This document shows positions 38,617-46,044 of a stretch of 64,000 nt of DNA, piece by piece; the first letter of the stretch is position 1, and every line of letters begins with the position of its first letter. Under the pieces are notes generated by a model. That model ran no database searches and was not told the origin of the DNA. It saw only the letters and a list, made by a program, of their open reading frames with translations. A program made the position numbers and the translations under genes. This DNA is from FEN-1219 sp963713355 (lineage in GTDB: Bacteria > Pseudomonadota > Gammaproteobacteria > Steroidobacterales > Rariloculaceae), in assembly GCA_963713355.1 (NCBI GenBank), contig CAVQLK010000011.1, positions 1,054,001 through 1,118,000 of the forward strand, in the 5' to 3' direction.

Positions 38617-39069
38617 CAAATCAGGCCAGCGATAACTCCCGCTGAAACAGCCGGTCCACATCTCGGTGAGCGTCGAGTCGACTTGCCGGACACGAAGAAC
38701 GGCCAGCCACGTGTCGTCGTGCTGAATCGAATTGCCCGCGGCGTGCTCGAGAGTGTCCGCGGGCAGCATCATGAATACGTCTTTTCGTACCGTGGAGCGC
38801 CACATAGCCGGATGAACAACTCGGCGTGGCGGAAGGCGCGAGCCAGAGCGGGTCTGCCTCAAGTCCGTGTACACGATCTGCGGCACACGTTCGGGCATCG
38901 TCTGCGGGCAGCTGGCGTCTCTTTCGAAGATCGTCAGGACCTGATCGGGCACAAGTCCGAACGAATGACGACGTTCTATAGCGCCCCGGAGCTGTCGCAG
39001 CTTATTAACAGCGCCGAGTTGCTCTGCGAACAGCGCCCCGCCACGATTCTGCGTGTCGTTACAAAATGA
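38617..39069 (+). pseudogene. Tyrosine recombinase (integrase) C-terminal fragment
   Basis: About 150 residues remain, entered after an in-frame stop near 38614. The catalytic C-domain is clear: LPDTKNGQPRVVVLN, the box II motif VHDLRHTFGHRLRAAG (His-x-x-Arg), LIGHKSERMTTFYS with the second His and the nucleophilic Tyr. The core-binding domain and the first catalytic Arg region are missing, so the protein cannot be active. It reads toward the tRNA-Pro gene and ends 81 bp from it, the usual integrase position of tRNA-targeted islands. Confidence 0.85.
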
Positions 39070-39146
39070 GGCAAAACTGAGGCAAACGACTGAGACAAAA
39101 TGCAGTGCTCGCCGGGACTGCCGTAAGCCATTAACGCATCGAGGAA

Positions 39147-39198
39147 TTAGTGGTCGGGGTGACAGGATTTGAACCTACGACCCCTGCGTCCCGAACGC
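39147..39198 (-). repeat. Proximal attachment-site repeat overlapping tRNA-Pro
   Basis: The tRNA-side copy of the 52 bp direct repeat, covering the 3' half of tRNA-Pro and four bases beyond its CCA. It matches 33745-33796 at 50 of 52 positions. Integration leaves the tRNA functional because the element supplies or keeps the same 3' sequence. Confidence 0.85.
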
Positions 39199-39227
39199 AG
39201 TGCTCTACCAGGCTGAGCTACACCCCG
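39151..39227 (-). tRNA. tRNA-Pro (anticodon CGG)
   Basis: A 77-base tRNA on the minus strand with CCA encoded. The acceptor stem CGGGGTG pairs with CACCCCG. The D arm contains AGCTCAGCCTGGTAGAGC, the anticodon stem CTGCG/CGCAG holds the loop TTCGGGA (anticodon CGG), and the T arm contains GGTTCAAATCC. It reads codon CCG, which is frequent in this genome. Its 3' half is the island attachment site. Confidence 0.96.
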
Positions 39228-39424
39228 ACGTGCCGCGAGGAGCGACGCGGCAAGCTTAACATTGGCGGCCCCGGGCTGTGCCGCCGCTCGCTGCGCGTGT
39301 CGCGGAAAAGAGGGCGCCTTTATACGCCGCGCCGTAGGGCCGGGCAAGCCCCGCGCGGCGAGGAGTGCGCGGGCGCGCTGCGACGGGCGCATAATCGCTG
39401 CAGCCTCAATTCTAGAAACCACGT

Positions 39425-40492
39425 TTGACGACACTCGCTTCCCTCGGCTTCGACGATTTTTTCTCCTCGCAGTTGGAGCGGCACGCGAACCCGCAGTGGG
39501 TGCCCGCGCGCGTCGTCGCGGAAGGGCAGAGCAGCTTTCATCTTGCCGGGTGCCGCGCTCCGCTAGGCGATTTGAGCGGCAAGTTGCTCGGTTCACTATC
39601 GAAGGTCGAGCGTCCCGTCGTCGGCGACTGGGTCACCGTCGTCGACGGAGCGGAGCGAGCGTCGATCCAGCACGTCCTCGAGCGGCGCACGACGCTGCTG
39701 CGGCGCGCCGCCGGCACGCTCGACGAAGCGCAGGTCATTGCCGTCAACGTCGACCTGTTCTTCGTCGTCACGGCTGTCAACCGCGATTTCAACGAACGGC
39801 GGATCGAGCGTTTCGCGACCGCCGTCTGGAACAGCGGCGCTGAGCCCGTCATCGTTCTGAACAAGGTCGATCTCGAGACGGACCTCGCGCCGCTGCTCGA
39901 GGCGATCGACCGCGCCGCGAGCGGCGTCCCCGTCGTGCGCGCGAGCGCGGCGTCGGGCGAGGGCATCGAGGCGCTGCGCTCTTACATCGGCCCCGGCAAG
40001 ACCGTCGGATTCATCGGCTCCTCTGGCGTCGGCAAGTCGTCGTTGACGAACCGGTTACTCGGGCGCGAGGCGCAGGCCGTCGGCGCGCTACGCAACGACG
40101 AGCGGGGCCGGCACACGACGTCCGGGCGGCAACTCATCGAGCTGCCGGGTGGGGGCGTGCTCATCGACACGCCGGGTCTGCGCGAGCTCGGCTTGCTCGA
40201 CGACGTCGGCGGCATCGAGACGAGCTTCGCCGACGTCGCCGCGTTCGCTGAGAGCTGCCGTTTTCGCGACTGCGCGCATGAGAGCGAGCCCGGCTGTGCC
40301 GTGCTTGCGGCCGTCGCAAGCGGCGGGCTCCCGGCCGAGCGGCTCGCGAGCTACCGTAAGCTGCTCAAGGAGATCGCTGCCGCCGAGCGCAAACGCGATC
40401 CGGTTCTCGCGGGGCGCACGAAAGCGCGCTGGAAAGAAATCCATAAAGCCATGCGCGCGCGCACCAAAGTCGATCCTAAACTGAAGCGTTGA
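39425..40492 (+). CDS. rsgA: Ribosome small-subunit-dependent GTPase A (RsgA)
   Basis: A 355-residue circularly permuted GTPase that checks and matures the 30S subunit. Order of motifs: OB-fold N-domain (PARVVAEGQSSFHLAG, VVGDWVTV), G4 LNKVDL, G1 GSSGVGKSSLTN, G2 region RHTTSGRQL, G3 DTPGLREL, and a C-terminal zinc knuckle CRFRDCAHESEPGC. The permuted G4-G1-G3 order is diagnostic. Translation starts at TTG 39425; no ATG gives the full N-domain. Confidence 0.95.
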   Translation: MTTLASLGFDDFFSSQLERHANPQWVPARVVAEGQSSFHLAGCRAPLGDLSGKLLGSLSKVERPVVGDWVTVVDGAERASIQHVLERRTTLLRRAAGTLDEAQVIAVNVDLFFVVTAVNRDFNERRIERFATAVWNSGAEPVIVLNKVDLETDLAPLLEAIDRAASGVPVVRASAASGEGIEALRSYIGPGKTVGFIGSSGVGKSSLTNRLLGREAQAVGALRNDERGRHTTSGRQLIELPGGGVLIDTPGLRELGLLDDVGGIETSFADVAAFAESCRFRDCAHESEPGCAVLAAVASGGLPAERLASYRKLLKEIAAAERKRDPVLAGRTKARWKEIHKAMRARTKVDPKLKR

Positions 40493-40510
40493 AGACGCGG
40501 GGAGGCACAC

Positions 40511-41530
40511 ATGAGATCTCGAATGACGAGCGGTGTGACGGTGCTGCTCACTTTGACGATTGTGGCGTGCGGCGGCGGCGATCCGGCGGCTGAAGCTCCG
40601 TCCGCGTCGAGCAGCAGCGCTGCCCCGGCCGCAGCTTGCAACCGCGACTGCCTGATCGAGCTCACGATGTCGTACCTTGCCGCGGTGGTTGCCGGCGATA
40701 CGTCGGCCGCGCCGCTCGCGGCCGATATCGCGTTCGTCGAGAACGTCACGCGGCTGCAACCCGGCGAAGGGCTGTGGGCGAATGCGGCGTCCGGACCGAC
40801 GAGTTTCGCAATCTACGTGCCCGACGTGGTTCAGCAGCAGGCCGGCTTCATGGGTGTCATGGAGCGGGAAGGGGCGAACGGCAACGAGCCCATGCTCGTC
40901 GCCGTGCGGCTCAAGCTCGAAGACGGCAAGATCAGCGAGGCCGAGCACATCGTCGCCGGCGTGAATCCGAACAACGCGGCGCGTCTACAAACGCCGCGGC
41001 CGGGACTTCTGAGCGAAGTGCCGGCCGGCAGCCGTAAGAGCCACGAGGATCTCGTCGAGATCGGGCTTTCGTACTACGACGCGCTCGACGACAACGACGG
41101 CTCGCTGATGCCGTTCGCCGACGACTGCCAGCGGCACGAGAACGGAATGATCACGGCCGGGCCGGAGGCCGGGGCGGGCCCGAACGCGGATCCGAATCGC
41201 GCGCCCGTCGCGCGCCTCTGCGGGCCGCAGCTCACGAGCAAGACTTTCACTTATATCGACCGCATCGAGAATCGCCGCCTGATCGCGGCGGACCCCGTCA
41301 CGGGTTTGGCAATGGGCTTCTCGCACTTCCGCCATCCGATGGACAACCTGCCGTATCAAGTCACCCATACCGACGGCTCCACGTCGGAGCGGAACAAAGA
41401 AAATTTCAGCTTCAACCCGTTCGACATGCCGGCCGCGCACATCTCCAAGATCGGCGCCGACGGATTGGTTCACGAGATCGAAGCCGTCGGCTTCGTCGCG
41501 CCGTACGACTCGCCGACGGGCTGGGAATAG
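40511..41530 (+). CDS. Predicted lipoprotein of unknown function
   Basis: A 339-residue protein with a lipoprotein signal (VTVLLTLTIVACGGGD, Cys20) and a low-complexity Ala/Ser linker to about residue 42. The remainder consists of two alpha/beta halves that may each be NTF2-like: CLIELTMSYLAAVVAGDTSAAPLA and DLVEIGLSYYDALDDNDGSLMPFADDC. It has paired Cys in the mature part. ATG 40511 follows GGGGAGG. It is 18 bp after rsgA but probably unrelated in function. The next gene, convergent, is also NTF2/SnoaL-like. Confidence 0.72.
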   Translation: MRSRMTSGVTVLLTLTIVACGGGDPAAEAPSASSSSAAPAAACNRDCLIELTMSYLAAVVAGDTSAAPLAADIAFVENVTRLQPGEGLWANAASGPTSFAIYVPDVVQQQAGFMGVMEREGANGNEPMLVAVRLKLEDGKISEAEHIVAGVNPNNAARLQTPRPGLLSEVPAGSRKSHEDLVEIGLSYYDALDDNDGSLMPFADDCQRHENGMITAGPEAGAGPNADPNRAPVARLCGPQLTSKTFTYIDRIENRRLIAADPVTGLAMGFSHFRHPMDNLPYQVTHTDGSTSERNKENFSFNPFDMPAAHISKIGADGLVHEIEAVGFVAPYDSPTGWE

Positions 41531-41533
41531 GGC

Positions 41534-41550
41534 CAGCGCTTCGCGCGCTG
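41534..41550. terminator. Short stem-loop between convergent genes
   Basis: CAGCGC / GCGCTG around a TTCGC loop, lying in the 24 bp gap between the stops of the lipoprotein and SnoaL-like genes. A UUCG-type loop makes it stable. It lacks a strong T-run; a bidirectional terminator is plausible. Confidence 0.4.
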
Positions 41551-41554
41551 AATC

Positions 41555-42115
41555 CTACTGCGCCGCCGGAGGCGGTGTGACGCGTTGCCCTTCGCGAAGC
41601 AGCGCGTGGTGCACTCGCGCTTTGAAGCGCCAGCCGTCCGGCGTGCGGACGTACGTGTCCTCGTAGTGGCCGTCGTACTCGATCTTGTTGGGATCGCCGC
41701 CGAGCCCGATCATCAACATGTCGACGACCCCGGTGGCGCCGTCGGCCGTCGGCGTGATGACGTGGTTCGTATAGATGTGCCGCACGCCTTGCTCGATCCA
41801 GGGCACGTTCTTGCAGCCGTTCGAGCCGCCACCCGAGACGGCCGCGAGCCGTTCACGTCCTTGAATCGGCGAACCCTGCCTGCCGTTGAACGACGGGATG
41901 AAAGCGCCGTCGGCCGTGAATAGGTCTGCGTAGTCGTACCCGTTGTTCGAGCACGTATCGATCGCACGCGCGTACCGTGCGATGAGCTGCTCGATCTGAA
42001 TGTAGTCGAGCGCCGTGAGCTCGGCGGGTTTCGGCGAAGGCGCCTGTGCGCGAGCGACCGTCGAGACGGCGAGACACAGCACGATGAACGTTGTGCACGC
42101 GATGTGATTCCGCAT
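41555..42115 (-). CDS. Exported SnoaL-like / NTF2-like protein
   Basis: A 186-residue protein with a signal peptide (CTTFIVLCLAVSTVARAQ). The SnoaL-type alpha+beta barrel pattern follows: YIQIEQLIARYARAIDT, DYADLFTADGAFIPSF, TNHVITPTADGATG, EYDGHYEDTYVRTPDGWRFKARVH. SnoaL-like domains include dehydratases and isomerases with a Tyr/Asp/His pocket. ATG 42115 is close behind the cytochrome gene on the same strand (11 bp), so co-transcription is likely. Confidence 0.78.
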   Translation of the reverse strand: MRNHIACTTFIVLCLAVSTVARAQAPSPKPAELTALDYIQIEQLIARYARAIDTCSNNGYDYADLFTADGAFIPSFNGRQGSPIQGRERLAAVSGGGSNGCKNVPWIEQGVRHIYTNHVITPTADGATGVVDMLMIGLGGDPNKIEYDGHYEDTYVRTPDGWRFKARVHHALLREGQRVTPPPAAQ

Positions 42116-42126
42116 GGATGTCCTCT

Positions 42127-42678
42127 CTAGTCTTCGCGCGACGCGACGAGCATCTTGCCGAACGTGCCGTCTTGATTGAACGCCGCGTGCTTGTAGACGC
42201 CGCCGAGATGCAGCACCGTCCCGACGATGATGATGCGCGAGCCCCAGATGTGGATGGCATGCAGGAACGTGTATAGCTCCATGTTCATGCCGAACGGGCC
42301 GGGGATCGTGAACCACTCGAACACGTAGATCGGCTCGCCGCGCGACCAGACCATCAGTGGGCCGGAGATCAGCATCGCGGCGACGGCAGCGAGAATCGCG
42401 TAATGCGTGTACTTGCCGATTTGATAGAACACCCCGCGCTGCTCGGGCATCGCCTCGGGATGGCCTTGCTTGAAGCGCCAGACGATGCGCGCCCACAGCA
42501 GCACGTACGCCGAGATCGCGATCGACGTGTGCAGCCGCAGCGTGTCGCTGGAACCGGCGGCGAGATCGTTTTGGATCGAGCTACCGATGAACCAGATCGT
42601 GAGGATCACGATGGCCGTCAGCCAATGCAGCGCGATCGAGATCCAGCCGTAACCCGTTCTTGTGTCGCGAGTGCGCAT
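42127..42678 (-). CDS. Cytochrome b561 family membrane protein
   Basis: A 183-residue four-helix dihaem cytochrome b of the bacterial b561 type. Helices: ALHWLTAIVILTIWFIG, TSIAISAYVLLWARIVW, YAILAAVAAMLISGPLMVW and IIIVGTVLHLGGVY. Candidate haem ligands are His18 (LHW), His50 (RLHTS), His92 (THYA) and the His residues in FLHAIHIWG and VLHLGG. It probably moves electrons between quinol and a periplasmic partner. Start ATG 42678. Confidence 0.88.
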   Translation of the reverse strand: MRTRDTRTGYGWISIALHWLTAIVILTIWFIGSSIQNDLAAGSSDTLRLHTSIAISAYVLLWARIVWRFKQGHPEAMPEQRGVFYQIGKYTHYAILAAVAAMLISGPLMVWSRGEPIYVFEWFTIPGPFGMNMELYTFLHAIHIWGSRIIIVGTVLHLGGVYKHAAFNQDGTFGKMLVASRED

Positions 42679-42764
42679 CTAAATCGATGATACCTGCTGG
42701 CTCCGCCGCGCCAAGACTTGATATTTCTGAAGCTTCTTGGCGCGCAGCGCGCGCGAGTCACGCG

Positions 42765-42968
42765 TCAGCGCAGCAAGAACGTCAGCAGGAACAGCGCGAG
42801 CTTGAAATTAACGAGCCGAAGCCCTTTGCGCGCCTCGGCCGGCGTCAGGCGCGCCGTCATCGGCATCGCGCCGAAGACTTTGCCCTTGATCAGGAGCTCG
42901 TTGCCGCTGCGCTCGAGCGCCTCCACCTCCATGAGCTTGCTGTTGTCGGGCGAGTAGAGCGTCAGCAT
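42765..42968 (-). CDS. Small protein coupled to the CrtI-like oxidoreductase
   Basis: A 67-residue protein whose ATG (42968) overlaps the stop of the preceding oxidoreductase gene (TGATG arrangement), implying translational coupling. The N-terminal part is polar (YSPDNSKLMEVEALERSGNE, LLIKGKVFGAMPMTARL) and the C-terminus is one hydrophobic helix (LVNFKLALFLLTFLLR) that may anchor it in the membrane. The family is not named to my knowledge. Confidence 0.65.
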   Translation of the reverse strand: MLTLYSPDNSKLMEVEALERSGNELLIKGKVFGAMPMTARLTPAEARKGLRLVNFKLALFLLTFLLR

Positions 42969-44536
42969 CAGCGGGCTCCGACTTTCGCGAAGTCGAGCTT
43001 CAGATCTTCGAACGCACGCATCGCGGCCGCGCGGCCGGCGCCGAAGACGCCTCCGCCGGGATGCTGGAACGGGCCGACGAGGTAGAGCCGCTCGCAGCCC
43101 GGAACGACGTTGCCGCCGAGATCCGGCGTCGGACGATGCGCGCCGGATTGGTACGTCGCGGCCGCGATGCCGTGCAGGTCGCCGCGGCGGAAGCTCGACG
43201 AGGTGCGCTCCATGTCCACGGGGCTGTCGCTGTGATACGCGACGACATTGCCGGCCACGTTGTCCACGAAGTTCTCCATGTGAGCAAGCATGCGCTTCAC
43301 GTAGTGGTGCTTCGTGTCGTCCCAGCTCCTGCCGTCGGCACGCTGATACGGCACGTAGTCCCAGACGTGCATCGTGGCCTTGCCCGGCGGCGCGCGCGAC
43401 GAGTCGAACATCGTCAGCGAGCCCAAGCCGACGAGCGGGTACGTCGAGAATTCGCCGTAGCGCAAGCAATCGAAGGACTTGCGGATCGTGTCGTATTTGT
43501 TCGGCAAGAGCTCGATCATCACGGCGCGCACGTGCGCACCGGCGCGAAACTTCAGCGGGCCGTTGAGCGCTGCGTGCAGCGTGATGCAGCCGACCTCGGA
43601 GATCTGCGTATCGGCGGCCGCCTTGACGACCTCGGGCGCGACGCCGTCGACCATGAGCCCAAGATCGTGCGGGTGCAGCGCCGCGACGACGCCGTCCTTC
43701 GCATCGAACGTGCGCCCATCGCGCGTCTCGACGCCGGCCGCGCGGCCGCTCTTCGTCTTGATGCGAGCGACGTCGGCGTCCGCGAGCACCTCGCCGCCGT
43801 GCTCGCGAATGCTCGCGATCAGAGCGTCCGTGAGCTTGCCGGAGCCGCCGACCGGCACGCCGATGCCGTACGCCTCGAGGAACGCGACGAACACGAACAC
43901 GCCGAGGCCCGTCGCCTTCTCGTCGGGCGACACGAGGTTCTCGCCGGCGACGCGCGCGAAGTGCATGCGAACCTTGTCGTGCTCGAACACGCTGCACAAG
44001 AGATCGTGCGAGCTCATCTGCATGTAACGCCAGAGCTCGCGGCCTTCGCGGCTCTGATCCATCAGCGCGTACGTCGCTCCGAGCGGCGCCGGCGGCGAAT
44101 ACAGCGAGGCTGCGATCATCGGCAAGTAGCCCGCGGCTTTCGTCGCGAGCCAGCGATAGGTTTCCGCGTCCTTCTTCGAGAACTTCGCGATCTCCGCGCA
44201 GCTCTTCTCGCGGTCGCGATACAAGCCGAGCGTCGTGCCGTCCTCGAACACGGACATCATCGGCAGCTCGGGGAACACGTACTTCAGGCCGTGCTTGGCC
44301 TTGAGCTTCAGCTCGTCGTTCTTCAGGAGCGGGTTCGCCTGAATGAAGATATGCGCCATCGAGTGCTGATCGTGCAGATAACCCGGCACGGTCAACGCAC
44401 GCGTGACGACGCCGCCGCCGAACCACGCGTTGCGCTCGAGCACGAGCACCTTCTTGCCCGCGGCCGCGAGATACGCCGCGGCGACGAGGCCGTTGTGGCC
44501 GGAGCCCACGGTGACGATGTCGTAGCTGTTGCTCAT
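42968..44536 (-). CDS. CrtI-like NAD(P)/FAD-dependent oxidoreductase
   Basis: A 522-residue flavoprotein of the phytoene desaturase-like amine-oxidase group. The N-terminal dinucleotide motif is SGHNGLVAAAYLAAAGKKVLVLERN (after DIVTVG). Residues near 230-290 include a substrate domain and GGSGKLTDALI. The C-terminal FAD motif is CERLYLVGPFQHPGGGVFGAGRAAA. ATG 44536 gives the exact start of the Rossmann strand. No other carotenoid genes (crtB, crtE) are nearby, so the substrate may be another isoprenoid or lipid. The next gene is translationally coupled. Confidence 0.83.
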   Translation of the reverse strand: MSNSYDIVTVGSGHNGLVAAAYLAAAGKKVLVLERNAWFGGGVVTRALTVPGYLHDQHSMAHIFIQANPLLKNDELKLKAKHGLKYVFPELPMMSVFEDGTTLGLYRDREKSCAEIAKFSKKDAETYRWLATKAAGYLPMIAASLYSPPAPLGATYALMDQSREGRELWRYMQMSSHDLLCSVFEHDKVRMHFARVAGENLVSPDEKATGLGVFVFVAFLEAYGIGVPVGGSGKLTDALIASIREHGGEVLADADVARIKTKSGRAAGVETRDGRTFDAKDGVVAALHPHDLGLMVDGVAPEVVKAAADTQISEVGCITLHAALNGPLKFRAGAHVRAVMIELLPNKYDTIRKSFDCLRYGEFSTYPLVGLGSLTMFDSSRAPPGKATMHVWDYVPYQRADGRSWDDTKHHYVKRMLAHMENFVDNVAGNVVAYHSDSPVDMERTSSSFRRGDLHGIAAATYQSGAHRPTPDLGGNVVPGCERLYLVGPFQHPGGGVFGAGRAAAMRAFEDLKLDFAKVGAR

Positions 44537-44696
44537 AGCACTTAACTTTCGTCGAGGATGTGGTGGAAGCGCCGTCGTAGCATAACCGTTGCCGCGCTCC
44601 TCTGGATTGCTGAGTCGTCGCAACACGTGGCCAGACGAGGCGCCAGCGTGGCACAGGTTTGCACTTCGGCAGACGAACGTCGAGCAGGAGATTGCA

Positions 44697-44855
44697 ATGG
44701 CAAAGCAACCCCAAAAGAAGCGCAAACAGGATTCGCTGAAGGAGGCACCGAGCGATCCCGAGGGCATTCAGCGCCCGAGCGAGGGCGGCGCCGGTGAGGA
44801 ATTCAGCCGCCGTCGCCGCGGCGGCAACAACCCGCCGACGAGCACGAAAATCTGA
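44697..44855 (+). CDS. Small basic, disordered protein (52 residues)
   Basis: A 52-residue ORF with a good ribosome-binding site (CAGGAG, 7 bp before ATG 44697). It is rich in Lys, Arg, Pro, Gly and Glu (KQPQKKRKQDSLKEAPSD, SRRRRGGNNPP) with no hydrophobic segment, so it is probably disordered and possibly nucleic-acid binding. Divergent from the CrtI-like gene. No family recognised. Confidence 0.5.
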   Translation: MAKQPQKKRKQDSLKEAPSDPEGIQRPSEGGAGEEFSRRRRGGNNPPTSTKI

Positions 44856-44867
44856 TTAGCGAGGGCC

Positions 44868-44890
44868 CGCACGCCACGCGCCCGCGTGCG
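44868..44890. terminator. 7 bp GC stem-loop between convergent genes
   Basis: CGCACGC (44868-44874) pairs with GCGTGCG (44884-44890) between the small basic protein gene and the convergent AI-2E permease gene. No T-run follows; weak candidate. Confidence 0.3.
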
Positions 44891-44922
44891 GCGTAGCGGA
44901 GTCCGGGGCTGTTCGCTGTGCT

Positions 44923-46011
44923 TCAGGGCTCCGCTGGCGGCTCTGCTGTGGGAGACGGCGGCAGGGACTCGGCGTTGAACTCTTGCTCCGCCATCTGCCA
45001 GATGCTCACGAAGAACGCCGCGATCGTCGGGCCGATCACGACGCCCGCGAGGCCGAATCCCGCAAGACCGCCGAGCGTCGACAGCAGGATCAGGTAGTCG
45101 GGCAACTGCGTGTCGCGGCCGACGAGCACGGGCCGCAGCAGGTTGTCGACGAGGCCGATGACGAACACTCCGACGAGGATCAAGGCGATGCCGCCGAAGA
45201 TCTGGCCGGTGGCGATGAGGTAGATGGCAGCCGGAAGCCACACGAGTGCCGTGCCGACGACGGGCAAGATGCTCAGCAGCGCCATGACCGTGCCCCACAG
45301 CACGGGCGCGCCGATGCCGAGCACGGCGAATGCGATGCCGCCGATCGTGCCTTGCACGATGCCGACGACGAGCGTGCCTTTGATCGTCGCGCGTGACACC
45401 TCGGCGAAGCGGTGGAGCAGGTGCCGCTCCCGCTGGTCGCCGAGCGGTAAGGCGCGAATCACTGCGTCGAGGATTCGCGGCCCGTCGCGCAAGAAGAAGA
45501 ATAAGAGATAGAGCATCAGAAAGAAGAAGATCGTGCCGCGCAACGTGCCGGAGCCTATCGACAACGCGCGCTCCGCGATAGCACGGCTCGCCGTGGCGGC
45601 CGCCGCCTGGGCCTGCTCTCCCAGCCGCGAGGGATCGACGCCAACGCGGTCGAGGAGCGCCGTGACCTGCGGCACTCTCCGCTGGATTCGCGAGTTGATG
45701 CCCTCGACGCCGAGGCCGCCGCTCTGCAAGCGCTCGTAGAGAGCCGTTCCTTCGCTCGCTACCGCGGCGCCGAGGCCGATCAGCGGCAGAATCACGACGA
45801 TGACGACGGCCACGACGCTGATGATTGCGGCAAGCGCCTTGCGGTCATGGAGCCGCCGCTGCAGCCGCGCGTGCAGCGGATAGACGACGATGCCGAGCGC
45901 GACGGCCCAGAAGATTGGCTGCAGGAAACCGCGGATCAGCCAGAAGAACGCGAGCGAAACGGCCAGCAGCAGGGCGACGAAAAACGCGCGTTCGACGTTG
46001 GTATCGGTCAT
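44923..46011 (-). CDS. AI-2E family transporter (UPF0118 permease)
   Basis: A 362-residue inner-membrane protein of the AI-2 exporter superfamily, which includes TqsA-like and Na+/H+ antiporter members. About eight helices are visible: FFVALLLAVSLAFFWLI, PIFWAVALGIVVYPL, IISVVAVVIVVILPLIGLG, a long soluble segment around residues 85-150, then IFFFLMLYLLFFFLRDGP and the conserved C-terminal group (GTLVVGIVQGTIGGIAF, YLILLSTLGGLAGFG, GVVIGPTIAAFF). Substrate cannot be told from sequence. Confidence 0.9.
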   Translation of the reverse strand: MTDTNVERAFFVALLLAVSLAFFWLIRGFLQPIFWAVALGIVVYPLHARLQRRLHDRKALAAIISVVAVVIVVILPLIGLGAAVASEGTALYERLQSGGLGVEGINSRIQRRVPQVTALLDRVGVDPSRLGEQAQAAAATASRAIAERALSIGSGTLRGTIFFFLMLYLLFFFLRDGPRILDAVIRALPLGDQRERHLLHRFAEVSRATIKGTLVVGIVQGTIGGIAFAVLGIGAPVLWGTVMALLSILPVVGTALVWLPAAIYLIATGQIFGGIALILVGVFVIGLVDNLLRPVLVGRDTQLPDYLILLSTLGGLAGFGLAGVVIGPTIAAFFVSIWQMAEQEFNAESLPPSPTAEPPAEP

Positions 46012-46044
46012 CGGGGCACCTGTCGCTGGCCGAGGGCAGTCGTC

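Larger units (their letters stand above)
33745..39227. mobile_element. 5.4 kb genomic island integrated at tRNA-Pro(CGG)
   Basis: The element is defined by an intact tRNA-Pro gene at one end (39151-39227, minus strand), a direct-repeat copy of its 3' part at the other end (33745-33796), and a tyrosine-integrase fragment immediately beside the intact tRNA (38617-39069). This is the classic layout of an element that inserted by site-specific recombination at a tRNA 3' end. Cargo: a DUF502 membrane protein, an aconitase-X enzyme and a DcaP-like porin. The cargo uses more A/T-ending codons than the flanking genes, which supports transfer. With the integrase N-terminus gone the island is probably fixed. 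Confidence 0.8.

Noticed and set aside
38290..38952. Long minus-strand ORF (220 codons) opposite the integrase fragment
   Set aside because: It runs antisense through the integrase catalytic domain, has no recognisable motif and no ribosome-binding site; treated as a shadow frame.
43061..44545. 494-codon plus-strand ORF
   Set aside because: Entirely antisense to the CrtI-like gene, whose FAD motifs are unambiguous.
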